Assembly (NCBI RefSeq): GCF_042654525.1
Contig: NZ_JBHSGP010000014.1
Location: forward strand, 1,302,001 to 1,366,000
Length of the DNA: 64,000 nt
Direction: 5' to 3'
Source: Geojedonia litorea
GTDB lineage: Bacteria > Bacteroidota > Bacteroidia > Flavobacteriales > Flavobacteriaceae
Below the pieces are notes generated by a model. It saw nothing but the letters and a program-made list of their open reading frames with translations, was not told the DNA's origin and did not search any database. Every line of letters begins with the position of its first letter. Position 1 is the stretch's first letter. The translations under genes and the position numbers were made by a program. This document shows positions 43,040-52,821 of the stretch, piece by piece.

Positions 43040-44395
43040 ATGTCAAACGACATTAAGATTAAAAAAGGTCTCGACATAAAACTTAAAGGTGAAGCCGAAA
43101 AGGCAATAGAAAATGCTATCATTAGCAATTTTTACACTTTGAGACCTGAAGACTTCCACGGTGTTACTCCCAAATTAATTGCAAAAGTTGGTTCTAAAGT
43201 TAAGGCTGGAGAGCCTGTTTTTTACGATAAAAACAACGAAGCAGTAAAGTTTGTTTCACCTGTTTCTGGTGAAATCGTTGAGATTCCTCGTGGTGAAAAA
43301 CGACGCATTCTAGCACTTAAAATTCAAGCAGACAAAGAACAGACCTATGTAGATCATGGCAAGTTCGATTTGGAGCCTGCACGTGGTGAAGACGTAAAAA
43401 AGCATTTACTTGCAACAGGATGTTGGCCTTTTATTAAACAACGTCCTTACGATGTGATTGCCAATCCTGAAAAATCACCAAAAGCTATTTTTATTTCGGC
43501 TTATGCATCGGCACCTTTAGCAGCAGATTTAGAGTTTGCACTTCAAAGTAAAGAGGCAGAGATTCAGGTAGCGCTTACGGCTTTAGGAAAATTAACCACT
43601 GGAAAGGTGCATGTAAGTGTAAGCAAAAAAGGAGATTCTCTTTTTGCCGGAATGAAAGGGATAAGCTTGCACAAAGTTTCTGGTCCACATCCATCAGGCA
43701 ATGTAGGTACACAAATTAATAAAATAGACCCTGTCAATAAAGGTGAAGTGGTTTGGACTGTTAACGCTCAAGATTTAGTAAATATTGGCGCCTTGTTGTT
43801 GACCGGTAAATTTAGTGCCGAACGCGTTGTGGCTTTGGCAGGTTCAGCAGTTAAAAAACCACGTTATTTTAGAACCAAACTAGGTTGCGAAGTCGCTTCA
43901 ATGATCTATGATAATGGCGTTGACAAAAATGAAAATATCAGAATTATTTCTGGAAATGTGTTAACCGGTAAGCAAGTTCAACCTGACGGCTATTTAGATT
44001 ATTACAGTAACGTAATTACAGTAATTCCTGAAGGGAACGATTACGAATTGTTTGGCTGGAATAAGCCTATATTTAATAAGGTATCAACATCTAGAGCCTT
44101 GACTTTTTCTTGGTTAACACCAAATAAAAAGTACGATTTAAACACCAACACCAATGGTGAGCACCGTGCTTTTGTAACGACGGGTACTTATGAAGAGGTT
44201 TTCCCGTTGGACATTTTCCCAATGCAAATCCTTAAGGCTTGTATGTACAAGGATTTAGATGAAATGGAAGCTTTGGGAATGTATGAAGTGGCTCCAGAAG
44301 ATTTCGCACTTACAGAGTTTGTGTGTGTTTCTAAACAACCACATCAAAAAATAATTAGAGAAGGTTTAGACTTAATGCTTAAAGAGATAGGATAA
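43040..44395 (+). CDS. nqrA: Na+-translocating NADH:quinone reductase subunit A
   Basis: Peripheral subunit of the Nqr complex, which oxidises NADH, reduces (mena)quinone and pumps Na+ out of the cell. 451 residues, typical. N-terminal IKIKKGLDIKLKGEAE; KAGEPVFYDKN and FVSPVSGEIVEIPRGEKR belong to the barrel-sandwich domain; FLTY-type central segments are less clear but HPSGNVGTQINKID is characteristic. In Vibrio, NqrA binds the quinone head group. It is first in an operon of six genes; its stop overlaps the nqrB start by one base. Confidence 0.97.
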   Translation: MSNDIKIKKGLDIKLKGEAEKAIENAIISNFYTLRPEDFHGVTPKLIAKVGSKVKAGEPVFYDKNNEAVKFVSPVSGEIVEIPRGEKRRILALKIQADKEQTYVDHGKFDLEPARGEDVKKHLLATGCWPFIKQRPYDVIANPEKSPKAIFISAYASAPLAADLEFALQSKEAEIQVALTALGKLTTGKVHVSVSKKGDSLFAGMKGISLHKVSGPHPSGNVGTQINKIDPVNKGEVVWTVNAQDLVNIGALLLTGKFSAERVVALAGSAVKKPRYFRTKLGCEVASMIYDNGVDKNENIRIISGNVLTGKQVQPDGYLDYYSNVITVIPEGNDYELFGWNKPIFNKVSTSRALTFSWLTPNKKYDLNTNTNGEHRAFVTTGTYEEVFPLDIFPMQILKACMYKDLDEMEALGMYEVAPEDFALTEFVCVSKQPHQKIIREGLDLMLKEIG

Positions 44396-45618
44396 TGGGT
44401 TTAAAGAGTACATTACATAATTTAAAGGAAAAGTATAAAGGAACCAAAATGGCTCCGGCATTTAATGCTATACATACGTTTTTATATCTGCCAAACGAAA
44501 CCACTCATGGTGGAACCCATATAAAAGCTGCCGACGATCTTAAGCGTACAATGAATACAGTAATCATGGCTTTGATTCCCTGTTTGTTGTTTGGGATGTT
44601 CAATGCGGGTTACCAGCATTATTTAGCTTTAGGAGAGATCAATCCTGCAGATGGGTTTCTTGGATCTTCGTTTTGGACTTTAGATAATTTCATTATCGGT
44701 CTTTGGAAAGTTTTACCATTAGTTATTGTTTCTTATGGTGTTGGTTTAGCGATTGAGTTTTTATTCGCAGTCATCAAAAAACATGAGGTTGAAGAAGGTT
44801 ATTTAGTAACAGGTATGTTAGTACCTCTAATCGTTCCTGTGGATACGCCACTTTGGATGTTAGCTGTTGCTGTTGCCTTTGGTGTTGTTATAGGAAAAGA
44901 AGTATTTGGTGGTACAGGAATGAATATTCTAAACCCAGCATTAACGATACGAGCCTTTTTATTCTTCGCTTATCCAACTTGGATGTCGGGAGATAAGGTG
45001 TGGGTTCATGGTGCTGTTGAACGTGCCAATGAAATCGCCGCAGGCGCAAATGTGGATGCTATTTCTGGAGAAACCATTTTAGGAGGATTAGCTCAAAATA
45101 AAGATTTAGGCTATACGGTTTGGGATATGTTCTATGGATTAATACCAGGATCGGTTGGAGAAACTTCAACGTTATTAATTTTATTAGGTGGACTATTTTT
45201 AATTTTTACTAAAATAGGAAGCTGGAGAATCATGTTGTCATCGGTTCTTGGAGCTATTGCTATGGGATTGATCTTTAATATGGTTGTTGATCAGCAATGG
45301 ATTAGTGAAACAAGTAAGTTTTATGGCTTAATGAATACTCCATATTGGCAACACTTATTAATAGGAGGATTTGCATTTGGTACTGTATTTATGGCGACCG
45401 ATCCGGTAACGGCTTCGCAAACCACGAAAGGAAAGTGGATTTATGGATTCTTGGTAGGATTTATCTCTATTATGATACGTGTATTTAATCCGGCGTACCC
45501 AGAAGGTGTTATGCTAGCCATTTTATTAATGAATGTCTTTGCACCAACTATTGATCATTATGTAGTTAGAGGAAACGTGAAGAAAAGATTAAAACGTTTA
45601 AAAGTTAAAACAACGTAA
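44395..45618 (+). CDS. nqrB: Na+-translocating NADH:quinone reductase subunit B
   Basis: Integral subunit that carries a covalent FMN and riboflavin and forms the Na+ path. 407 residues, about nine or ten membrane helices. The flavinylation site is Thr227 in DAISGETILGG; the usual ApbE recognition pattern is D-x-x-S/T-G-A-T, and here Glu replaces Ala. KEVFGGTGMNILNPALTIRA and MATDPVTASQTTKGK are conserved membrane segments. It needs ApbE, encoded at the right edge of the window. Confidence 0.97.
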   Translation: MGLKSTLHNLKEKYKGTKMAPAFNAIHTFLYLPNETTHGGTHIKAADDLKRTMNTVIMALIPCLLFGMFNAGYQHYLALGEINPADGFLGSSFWTLDNFIIGLWKVLPLVIVSYGVGLAIEFLFAVIKKHEVEEGYLVTGMLVPLIVPVDTPLWMLAVAVAFGVVIGKEVFGGTGMNILNPALTIRAFLFFAYPTWMSGDKVWVHGAVERANEIAAGANVDAISGETILGGLAQNKDLGYTVWDMFYGLIPGSVGETSTLLILLGGLFLIFTKIGSWRIMLSSVLGAIAMGLIFNMVVDQQWISETSKFYGLMNTPYWQHLLIGGFAFGTVFMATDPVTASQTTKGKWIYGFLVGFISIMIRVFNPAYPEGVMLAILLMNVFAPTIDHYVVRGNVKKRLKRLKVKTT

Positions 45619-45622
45619 GATT

Positions 45623-46375
45623 ATGAGTAATAAAACAGATTCTAACGTATATACCATTCTATTTGCTATAGGGATGGTAATTATAGTTGGCTCATTATTG
45701 GCATTCGCTGCTTCGTCATTAGAGCCAAACATTTCAGAAAATAAACGTTTAGAGAAACAGCAGAATATCCTTTACGCAATGGGTGTAAATGATAATGAAG
45801 AAGGAAGTGCGGTGTTTATTTCAACAGATAAAGCTCCCCAAGCTTTTGCAGAATATATTACCAAGCAGATTGTTATTCAAAACGGACAAGTAAAAGAAGA
45901 CGACCAAGCTTATCTTATAGATATTAAAAAGGAAAAGTCGTCGTCTAAAGGTGACGCTTCCAAACGTCGTTTACCATTGTTTATTGGCGAGAAAGATGGT
46001 CAAACCTATTATGTAGCACCTATTTATGGTAAAGGCCTTTGGGATGCCATTTGGGGTTATGTGTCTTTGGATGAGAATATGGTAATACAAGGTGCTTATT
46101 TTGATCATAAAGGAGAAACACCAGGTTTAGGAGCCAATATTAAGCAACGCTTTTTTATGGATGATTTTATTGGAGAACATCTTCTTGACGAAAATGGAAA
46201 TTTTAAAGGTGTTACAGTGGCAAAAGGAAATGCTGACCCTGTGAACAACAATAAAACAGACAATGAAGTTGATGCCATTGCAGGAGCAACGATTACTGGA
46301 GATGGTGTAACAGCTATGATTAAAAGTGATTTAAAGCTGTACGTACCTTATTTTAAAAATTTAAAAAACAACTAA
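45623..46375 (+). CDS. nqrC: Na+-translocating NADH:quinone reductase subunit C
   Basis: Subunit with one N-terminal membrane helix (about 11-31) and a periplasmic FMN domain. 250 residues. The FMN is linked by a phosphoester to Thr223 in DAIAGATITG, an exact ApbE motif; GYVSLDENMVIQGAYFDHKGETPGLG is the conserved flavin pocket. It starts four bases after nqrB, in the same operon. Confidence 0.97.
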   Translation: MSNKTDSNVYTILFAIGMVIIVGSLLAFAASSLEPNISENKRLEKQQNILYAMGVNDNEEGSAVFISTDKAPQAFAEYITKQIVIQNGQVKEDDQAYLIDIKKEKSSSKGDASKRRLPLFIGEKDGQTYYVAPIYGKGLWDAIWGYVSLDENMVIQGAYFDHKGETPGLGANIKQRFFMDDFIGEHLLDENGNFKGVTVAKGNADPVNNNKTDNEVDAIAGATITGDGVTAMIKSDLKLYVPYFKNLKNN

Positions 46376-46378
46376 TCT

Positions 46379-47023
46379 ATGGGACTTTTATCTAAAAAAG
46401 ACACCAAGTTAATTACAGATCCATTAGCAGACAATAACCCAATTACGATTCAAGTATTAGGGATATGTTCGGCATTGGCAATTACAGCTGAATTAGAAGC
46501 ATCTATTGTGATGTCGGTTTCTGTACTTTTTGTACTAGGCGTGGGTAACGTAGTCATTTCTTTAATGCGAAATATTATTCCTAGCAAAATTAGAATTATC
46601 GTTCAGCTTGTGGTGGTAGCCGCCCTAGTAATTATTGTGGATTTAGTATTGAAAGCTTTTGCATACGAATTAAGTAAAACACTTTCGGTATTCGTGGGAT
46701 TAATCATTACCAACTGTATCATCATGGGTCGCTTTGAAGCCTTCGCTTTAGGTAATGGACCATGGAGATCCTTTTTGGATGGTATTGGTAATGCGGCTGG
46801 TTACGGTGTGATCTTAATCATAGTAGGATTTTTTAGAGAATTATTAGGTTCAGGTACCTTATTAGGAATGAAGGTCCTTGGAGATCCTATCGAGAAAACA
46901 GGACTTTATGCTATGGGTTATGAGAATAATGGATTTATGTTATTGTCGCCAATGGCATTGATTGTTGTGGGTATCATAATTTGGGTACAACGTAGTAAGA
47001 ATAAAGCATTAATAGAAGACTAA
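46379..47023 (+). CDS. nqrD: Na+-translocating NADH:quinone reductase subunit D
   Basis: Membrane subunit with six helices, inverted topologically relative to NqrE. 214 residues. ADNNPITIQVLGICSALAIT carries the Cys expected to bind the intramembrane iron-sulfur centre, with a second Cys in LIITNCIIMGRFEAFA. GFFRELLGSGTLLG is a family signature. Three bases after nqrC. Confidence 0.97.
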   Translation: MGLLSKKDTKLITDPLADNNPITIQVLGICSALAITAELEASIVMSVSVLFVLGVGNVVISLMRNIIPSKIRIIVQLVVVAALVIIVDLVLKAFAYELSKTLSVFVGLIITNCIIMGRFEAFALGNGPWRSFLDGIGNAAGYGVILIIVGFFRELLGSGTLLGMKVLGDPIEKTGLYAMGYENNGFMLLSPMALIVVGIIIWVQRSKNKALIED

Positions 47024-47096
47024 TCAGTAAACAGTTTACAGTCGTAGTTAACAGAAGAATCTGTTTGGTGGGATTGAAACTGAAAACTAAAAGAAT

Positions 47097-47837
47097 ATGG
47101 AACATATAGAGTTATTTTTCAAATCAATTTTTATAGATAACATGGTATTTGCCACGTTCCTTGGGATGTGTTCTTACCTAGCCGTTTCTAAAAAAGTGTC
47201 TACAGCTGTTGGTTTAGGAGCCGCCGTAATTTTTGTACTGGCCATTACAGTACCCTTAAACTGGTTGTTAGACCAATATATTTTGCAACCAGGTGCTTTA
47301 GCATGGTTAGGAGAAGAATTTGTCGCATATGACTTAAGTTTCTTATCCTTTATCATGTTTATCGCTACTATCGCAACAATGGTGCAATTGGTTGAGATTG
47401 TGGTCGAGAAATTTTCACCAGCCTTATATAACTCTTTAGGGATATTTTTACCTTTAATCGCCGTTAACTGTGCTATTCTAGGAGGTTCTTTATTTATGCA
47501 ATCTCGAGAAATACCAACGCTAGGATTGGCATTTAATTATGGAATTTCATCGGGAATAGGTTGGTTTTTAGCCATTTTAGCTATTGCAGCAATTCGTGAA
47601 AAAATTAGATATTCAAACGTGCCTCCAGCATTAAGAGGATTAGGGATTACATTTATCATTACAGGACTTATGGCAATTGGTTTTATGAGCTTTGGTGGTA
47701 TGTTGACAGGTGGTGATGACGAAGAGAAAGCTGAAACTACTAGCGAAGTGGTTGAAGCACCTTTAGATAATAATACTTTAGATACCAAAGAAGTCGCAGA
47801 GAAAGAGTTAGCTAACAATACAAAAGTAGAAGAGTAA
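47097..47837 (+). CDS. nqrE: Na+-translocating NADH:quinone reductase subunit E, with acidic tail
   Basis: Six-helix membrane subunit. LGMCSYLAVSKKVSTAVGLG and AVNCAILGGSLFMQSRE carry the conserved Cys that share the iron-sulfur centre with NqrD. At 246 residues it is longer than the usual 198-202, because the last 40 residues (DDEEKAETTSEVVEAPLDNN...) form an acidic, soluble tail after the final helix. It is preceded by a 73-base gap, the largest in the operon. Confidence 0.96.
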   Translation: MEHIELFFKSIFIDNMVFATFLGMCSYLAVSKKVSTAVGLGAAVIFVLAITVPLNWLLDQYILQPGALAWLGEEFVAYDLSFLSFIMFIATIATMVQLVEIVVEKFSPALYNSLGIFLPLIAVNCAILGGSLFMQSREIPTLGLAFNYGISSGIGWFLAILAIAAIREKIRYSNVPPALRGLGITFIITGLMAIGFMSFGGMLTGGDDEEKAETTSEVVEAPLDNNTLDTKEVAEKELANNTKVEE

Positions 47838-47838
47838 C

Positions 47839-49146
47839 ATGATATTAGCAGCAGGGACATTAGGAACCATTTTAGCAACAGTAGCCGCATTTTTACTAGT
47901 AACCTTGTTATTGGTGGCATTGTTATTATTTGTTAAACAAAAATTATCACCATCAGGACCAGTAAAGATTTTGATTAACGGTGAACGCGAAATTGAAGTA
48001 AATTCCGGAGATAGCTTATTATCTACTTTAGGATCTAAAAAAATATTTTTACCATCTGCCTGTGGTGGAGGTGGAACGTGTATTCAGTGTGAATGCCATG
48101 TATTATCTGGTGGAGGAGAAGCATTACCTACTGAAACACCTCACTTTACACGGAAAGAGCTACAACATGGTGCACGATTGTCGTGTCAAGTAAAAGTAAA
48201 ACAGGACATGGAGATTACCATTCCTGAAGAAGTATTTGGGATCAAAAAGTGGGAAGCTACTGTAGTTCGTAATTATAATGTAGCCTCATTTATTAAAGAG
48301 TTTGTTGTTGAAATCCCTGAAGATATGGGCTACAAAGCTGGAGGTTATATCCAGATTGAAATCCCACCATGTGAGATAAAATATAGTGATATTGATATTA
48401 CGGCGCACCCTGAAGAACATGAAACTCCAGATAAGTTTCAAGCAGAGTGGGATAAGTTTGGTCTTTGGCCTTTAGTCATGAAAAATGGCGAAACTGTTGA
48501 AAGAGCCTATTCTATGGCCTCATATCCTGCTGAAGGGCGTGAGATTATGTTGAATGTTCGTATTGCAACACCACCATGGGATCGTAACAAGAACGGCTGG
48601 ATGGATGTTAATCCTGGGATTGCATCTTCGTATATTTTTGCACAAAAACCTGGAGATAAGGTTACCATTTCAGGACCGTATGGTGAATTCTTCATCAACG
48701 AGTCAGAGTCTGAAATGCTTTATGTAGGTGGGGGAGCTGGAATGGCACCAATGCGTTCGCATTTATATCATTTGTTCAAAACCTTAAAAACAAATCGTAA
48801 AGTGACCTATTGGTATGGTGGTCGTTCTAAACGAGAGCTATTCTATTTAGATCACTTTCAGCAATTGGAAAAGGACTTTCCAAACTTTAAATTCTATTTA
48901 GCATTATCAGAACCTTTACCAGAAGATAACTGGAAGGTAAAAGAAAACATAGATGCCCCTGGAGATGGTTTTGTGGGCTTCATCCACAATTGTGTGATCG
49001 ATAATTATTTAAATCATCATGAGTCACCTGAAGACATTGAATTGTATTTCTGTGGACCACCATTAATGAACCAAGCCGTTCAAAAAATGGGAGAAGATTT
49101 TGGCATCCCAGATGAGCATATCAGATTTGATGATTTTGGAGGTTAA
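47839..49146 (+). CDS. nqrF: Na+-translocating NADH:quinone reductase subunit F
   Basis: NADH-oxidising subunit. 435 residues: one N-terminal membrane helix (10-33), a [2Fe-2S] ferredoxin domain with Cys75, Cys81, Cys84 and Cys116 (ACGGGGTCIQC, then LSCQVKV), an FAD domain (ERAYSMASYPAEG), and an NADH domain (YVGGGAGMAPMRSHL, ending LYFCGPPLMN and IRFDDFGG). Electrons run NADH, FAD, 2Fe-2S, then to the FMN of NqrC. It is the last gene; a strong terminator follows. Confidence 0.97.
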   Translation: MILAAGTLGTILATVAAFLLVTLLLVALLLFVKQKLSPSGPVKILINGEREIEVNSGDSLLSTLGSKKIFLPSACGGGGTCIQCECHVLSGGGEALPTETPHFTRKELQHGARLSCQVKVKQDMEITIPEEVFGIKKWEATVVRNYNVASFIKEFVVEIPEDMGYKAGGYIQIEIPPCEIKYSDIDITAHPEEHETPDKFQAEWDKFGLWPLVMKNGETVERAYSMASYPAEGREIMLNVRIATPPWDRNKNGWMDVNPGIASSYIFAQKPGDKVTISGPYGEFFINESESEMLYVGGGAGMAPMRSHLYHLFKTLKTNRKVTYWYGGRSKRELFYLDHFQQLEKDFPNFKFYLALSEPLPEDNWKVKENIDAPGDGFVGFIHNCVIDNYLNHHESPEDIELYFCGPPLMNQAVQKMGEDFGIPDEHIRFDDFGG

Positions 49147-49188
49147 TCCATAAATCTATATTCTGATTTAATCAGGAATCATCATTAG

Positions 49189-49217
49189 AAAACCCCGGCA
49201 ATAGTACCGGGGTTTTT
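49189..49217. terminator. terminator after nqrF
   Basis: A 10-bp GC-rich stem (AAAACCCCGG / CCGGGGTTTT) with an eight-base loop and a T tract. It ends the nqr operon and also faces the convergent gene at 49249. Confidence 0.88.
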
Positions 49218-49248
49218 CAATTTGGAGCTGCATTTAATAAATGGTTGG

Positions 49249-49782
49249 TTATAGCGTTTCTAAAACAAATTTAGTTTCAGTTCCTTTTTTGAGCTTAATC
49301 TTGTATTGTTTTGTTGAGGCCTTATGTCGTGTGTAGTTAATGGTGTAATGAGTTTCTTTAAATTCCCAACCCGGGTATTCTTTGGCAACTTTAACACGTA
49401 TAGCCAATGGTAATTTCACATTCTTATATTTTTCTGAAGACATAATAACATGGCCATTACTATCATAATCTACGGTTACAAATCCGTTTTTTCTTTTAAA
49501 GTTAACGGTATATGTAGCTGCTTCAGAATCATTGTAGATCTTAAGACTTTTGATGTTAAATTTGGCCACTTCCAGTTGTAAATGTTTAACATTTTTAGAA
49601 ACATCTTTTTTAAACACATTAAGCAAATATGTTTGATTTGCTATGGTGCTAATTTCGTTAGTCGTTTTTGCACGTTCAGTAAGATTTGTAGCGGTGTTAT
49701 TACTTGTAAATACAACAGCTTGTTGAGCACTTGGGATCACACTTATGACTAAGGCGATTGATAGGAATACTAATTTTTTCAT
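49249..49782 (-). CDS. secreted PepSY-like protein
   Basis: A 177-residue exported protein: signal peptide residues 1-19 (LVFLSIALVISVIPSAQ), then a beta-alpha domain whose C-terminal half (RVKVAKEYPGWEFKETHYTI ... QYKIKLKKGTETKF) looks like one PepSY-like repeat, as in secreted inhibitors of beta-lactamase-like enzymes or peptidases. The role is unknown. It is on the same strand as the response regulator further downstream, but separated from it by 154 bases. Confidence 0.65.
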   Translation of the reverse strand: MKKLVFLSIALVISVIPSAQQAVVFTSNNTATNLTERAKTTNEISTIANQTYLLNVFKKDVSKNVKHLQLEVAKFNIKSLKIYNDSEAATYTVNFKRKNGFVTVDYDSNGHVIMSSEKYKNVKLPLAIRVKVAKEYPGWEFKETHYTINYTRHKASTKQYKIKLKKGTETKFVLETL

Positions 49783-49936
49783 GACTCGATGTTTTGGTTA
49801 ATAGCTAATTAAAACTACTTAACTCCAAGGTGCCAACCAATCAAGTTAGGACGAAACACCCATATTAGTGTCCGAATGATTAGAAGTAATTAGCGAAGAG
49901 TTTAGACTAGCGGTGTTATATTGTACAATTTTGTAA

Positions 49937-50695
49937 CTAGTCAATGGTTTGTAAGCGTGCTAAAAGTTCAGAACGATAAGTTTTGCTCAAGGGGATAGCT
50001 TTTTTAGAAATAACAACATGACTAGTTTCAACCTCTTGGATATGATGTAAGTTCACAACATAAGAGCGATGAATTCTTAAAAAATTGGAAGCGGGTAATT
50101 GTGAAGTCAACCCTTTCAAGGTCATCACCACGATATGATCTTTGGAAGGGGTATAAATTTTACAGTAATTTCTATCGGCTTCAATATATAGTATGTCATG
50201 TAAAGCGATTTTAATCATCTTTTGATGGTGCTTTACGTAGATACTTTCACTAATCACTGAATTGTTTTGAACAACATGATTTGCGGAATTAAAACTTGTA
50301 TTCTGGCTTTTGTTTTCAGTTAAGATTCTATTAACAGTAAGTTCTACTGCTCGTTTAAGATCTAATTTTTTAAATGGTTTTGAAATAAATGCATAAGGGT
50401 TGGTAGCTTTAGCTTTTTCAAAATGGGCTTCGTCTGAATTTGCAGTTAAATATATAATTGGAATAGGGTCTTCCTTTTGAATTAATAGTGCAGTAGCTAT
50501 ACCATCTAATTCACCATGTAATTGGATATCCATTAATATGATATCGGGCTTATTATCTTTAATCTGGGTTAATACATCTTCACCACGAGTTAAAAGTCCG
50601 GTAATTTCATAGCCACAATTAGAGAGTAACATTGATATTCTGGCTCCAATAATCATGTTGTCTTCAACGATAAGAATTTTAAATGGATTGTTCAT
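49937..50695 (-). CDS. LytTR-family response regulator
   Basis: A 252-residue regulator. The receiver domain (residues 4-120) has the acidic pocket in ILIVEDN, the phosphoacceptor Asp in IILMDIQLHGE (about 55), and the conserved Lys in AFISKPFKK. The LytTR DNA-binding domain fills about 150-250 (DILYIEADRNYCKIYT, FLRIHRSYVVNLHHIQEV). Its start overlaps the last base of the kinase gene upstream, so the two form a two-component pair. Target genes are unknown. Confidence 0.92.
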   Translation of the reverse strand: MNNPFKILIVEDNMIIGARISMLLSNCGYEITGLLTRGEDVLTQIKDNKPDIILMDIQLHGELDGIATALLIQKEDPIPIIYLTANSDEAHFEKAKATNPYAFISKPFKKLDLKRAVELTVNRILTENKSQNTSFNSANHVVQNNSVISESIYVKHHQKMIKIALHDILYIEADRNYCKIYTPSKDHIVVMTLKGLTSQLPASNFLRIHRSYVVNLHHIQEVETSHVVISKKAIPLSKTYRSELLARLQTID

Positions 50696-52575
50696 TAAGC
50701 GACGTTCTTAATTTTGAATTTAAATGATACACTTGTACCATGCTCATAATGTTCTTGTTTCTCCCCATCCAATTGACGAACTAATAAATCAATTAATTGA
50801 CTTCCAAAGCCCGTTCCTTTTGCTTGAGCACTTGGGTTTTTACCTACACCATCATCAATAACTTTTAAGGTGAGTTCATTTGGAGTTGTTTTAGCCATTT
50901 GAATATTAATATTCCCTGAATTGGTTTTTGGAAAAGCATATTTAAGAGCATTAGTAAGTAATTCATTAACGATGAGTCCTATTGGTACTGCAGTATCAAT
51001 ATCCAACTCAAGTTGCTCCATGGCGCATTCAATGGTAATGCGATCATCGGCATTATAGACATCTAGTATAACCTCGGCTAAATTTTTAAAGTAATCTTTC
51101 ATTTCAATATAGCCTAGATTTTCACCCTGATACAATTTTTGATGAATAATTCCCATAGATTGTACTCGGTTCTGACTGGCTAACATGGCATCGCGTGATT
51201 TAGAATTTGGCATGCTGGCCGATTGCAGTTCTATTAAGCTTTGAACCATTTCTAAATTATTTTTTACCCTATGATGAATTTCTTTCAGTAGCAGTTCATT
51301 TTGTTTATTTTTTATCTCAAGTTCTTGGTTTAAATGGAGTAATAATCTATTTTTTTGCTGACGTTTTTTGTAATAATAAAATAATCCGAAAAGTAATAAG
51401 GCTAATAAAACTGCAATTCCTAAGTATAGTTGATTTGTCTTACTCTGCTGCTCAATCTTAAGGTTTTGTATAGCAATCGTACCATCTTTTTGCCCAGTTT
51501 CGTATTTTATTTGTGCTTCAGTCTCTATGCGATCCACAATACTTTGCTGATAGGCTTCGTAGTTTTCGGCATATAATTTATGGTAGGCCAATGAATTTTT
51601 ATAATCATTAAGTTGTTCATAGATTTCTGAAACATGTAAATAGTTTTCCCAAAGATTATTGGTCAAACCATTAGTTTTCATAATCTCTAATGTCTCTAAT
51701 TTATAAGGAAGTGCTTTAGCGTAGTCTTCTTGTAGAAGATAAACATGTCCCATATTTGCTAGGGCATAAATAGTATAGCGATCTAGTCCCAGGGCTTTAT
51801 AACTATCATAGTTGAGCTGATAGTCGGCTAAAGCCTCATCGTATCGCTCCATATATTTTAAAATGTTTCCTCTACCGTTTAAAGCGGCGAGATACGGAAT
51901 GCCAGTTTCGCCGTGGTCTTTATATAGTTTAAGCGCAGAATTTATGGTGGCTAAGGCATAACTAAGATCGTTATCATCAAATAGCTCGCTTGAGGCCTTA
52001 TAACGCAGGCTTACCCCTAGATCTTCAATGAATCCTTGTTCTTCTTGAATAGCTATGGCTTTGTCGCACCAACTCACACTTTCATTAAATTTATTTTCAT
52101 AATATAACAAATCACAAATTTGGGTGTAGCAATTGGCAATACCCTTTTTATATGCTGTATCTTCAAAAAGTTCAAGGGCTTTAAAAACAGCATCCAGAGC
52201 TGCAGTATGGTCACCCTGTGAACGGTTAACATTGGCAATTTCAAGATAAACTTCAGCTTCTTTTTGGGTTTTCTGTTCTGCTTTTAAGAGATCTTTAGCT
52301 AAATTATAATAGACTAATGATGAATCTAAACGGCTATAAAGTTTATGGTAATTCCCTAAATTAAAATAGGCATGAGCTAATCCCAAATCATAATTAAAGC
52401 TTTTTGATAGCTTTAAAGATGTCTGTGAATTCTTATATATGGCTAATGAATCAGTGGTGTTGTTTATATGCGATTCCACCCAATGGTTTAAAGAATCAAC
52501 CTGACGTACTGCCTCATTTTGAGCATAGGTTGAAATCTGGAAAGCCAAGGATAAAAGAAGAACTTTTATAGTCAT
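50695..52575 (-). CDS. TPR sensor histidine kinase
   Basis: A 626-residue kinase. Signal peptide 1-18, about eight periplasmic tetratricopeptide repeats (residues about 40-360, for example SRLDSSLVYYNLAKDLL and YDEALADYQLNYDSYKALG), one membrane helix at about 383-402 (LYLGIAVLLALLLFGLFYYY), a HisKA_2-type dimerisation domain with the phosphorylated His in LLKEIHHRVKNNLEMVQSL, and an ATPase domain ending GTGFGSQLIDLLVRQL. It phosphorylates the LytTR regulator encoded one base downstream. The stimulus is likely periplasmic, since the repeats lie outside the membrane. Confidence 0.92.
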   Translation of the reverse strand: MTIKVLLLSLAFQISTYAQNEAVRQVDSLNHWVESHINNTTDSLAIYKNSQTSLKLSKSFNYDLGLAHAYFNLGNYHKLYSRLDSSLVYYNLAKDLLKAEQKTQKEAEVYLEIANVNRSQGDHTAALDAVFKALELFEDTAYKKGIANCYTQICDLLYYENKFNESVSWCDKAIAIQEEQGFIEDLGVSLRYKASSELFDDNDLSYALATINSALKLYKDHGETGIPYLAALNGRGNILKYMERYDEALADYQLNYDSYKALGLDRYTIYALANMGHVYLLQEDYAKALPYKLETLEIMKTNGLTNNLWENYLHVSEIYEQLNDYKNSLAYHKLYAENYEAYQQSIVDRIETEAQIKYETGQKDGTIAIQNLKIEQQSKTNQLYLGIAVLLALLLFGLFYYYKKRQQKNRLLLHLNQELEIKNKQNELLLKEIHHRVKNNLEMVQSLIELQSASMPNSKSRDAMLASQNRVQSMGIIHQKLYQGENLGYIEMKDYFKNLAEVILDVYNADDRITIECAMEQLELDIDTAVPIGLIVNELLTNALKYAFPKTNSGNINIQMAKTTPNELTLKVIDDGVGKNPSAQAKGTGFGSQLIDLLVRQLDGEKQEHYEHGTSVSFKFKIKNVA

Positions 52576-52774
52576 GATGGTGTCTTTTTATTGAGCATAA
52601 AAAGAAATGGGACAGTTAATAAATATAAGAAATAAATCTAAAATTCAATGGATTACGTTTATAAAATGTAGGAAAAGGTTGCTTTTTGTTTCGTGTTATT
52701 TTTAAAAATAGAAAGAAGCTTTGAAGCTAAAAGCTAATGTAAATTGATCTATGATGTGCACTTATTTAATTAAA

Positions 52775-52803
52775 AAAACCCAACGAATTTCGTTGGGTTT
52801 TTT
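52775..52803 (-). terminator. terminator after the cytochrome c gene
   Basis: An 11-bp stem (AAAACCCAACG / CGTTGGGTTTT) with loop AATTT and A/T flanks; it lies 19 bases past the cytochrome stop. Confidence 0.8.
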
Positions 52804-52821
52804 ATTCAAATTTAAATTATC

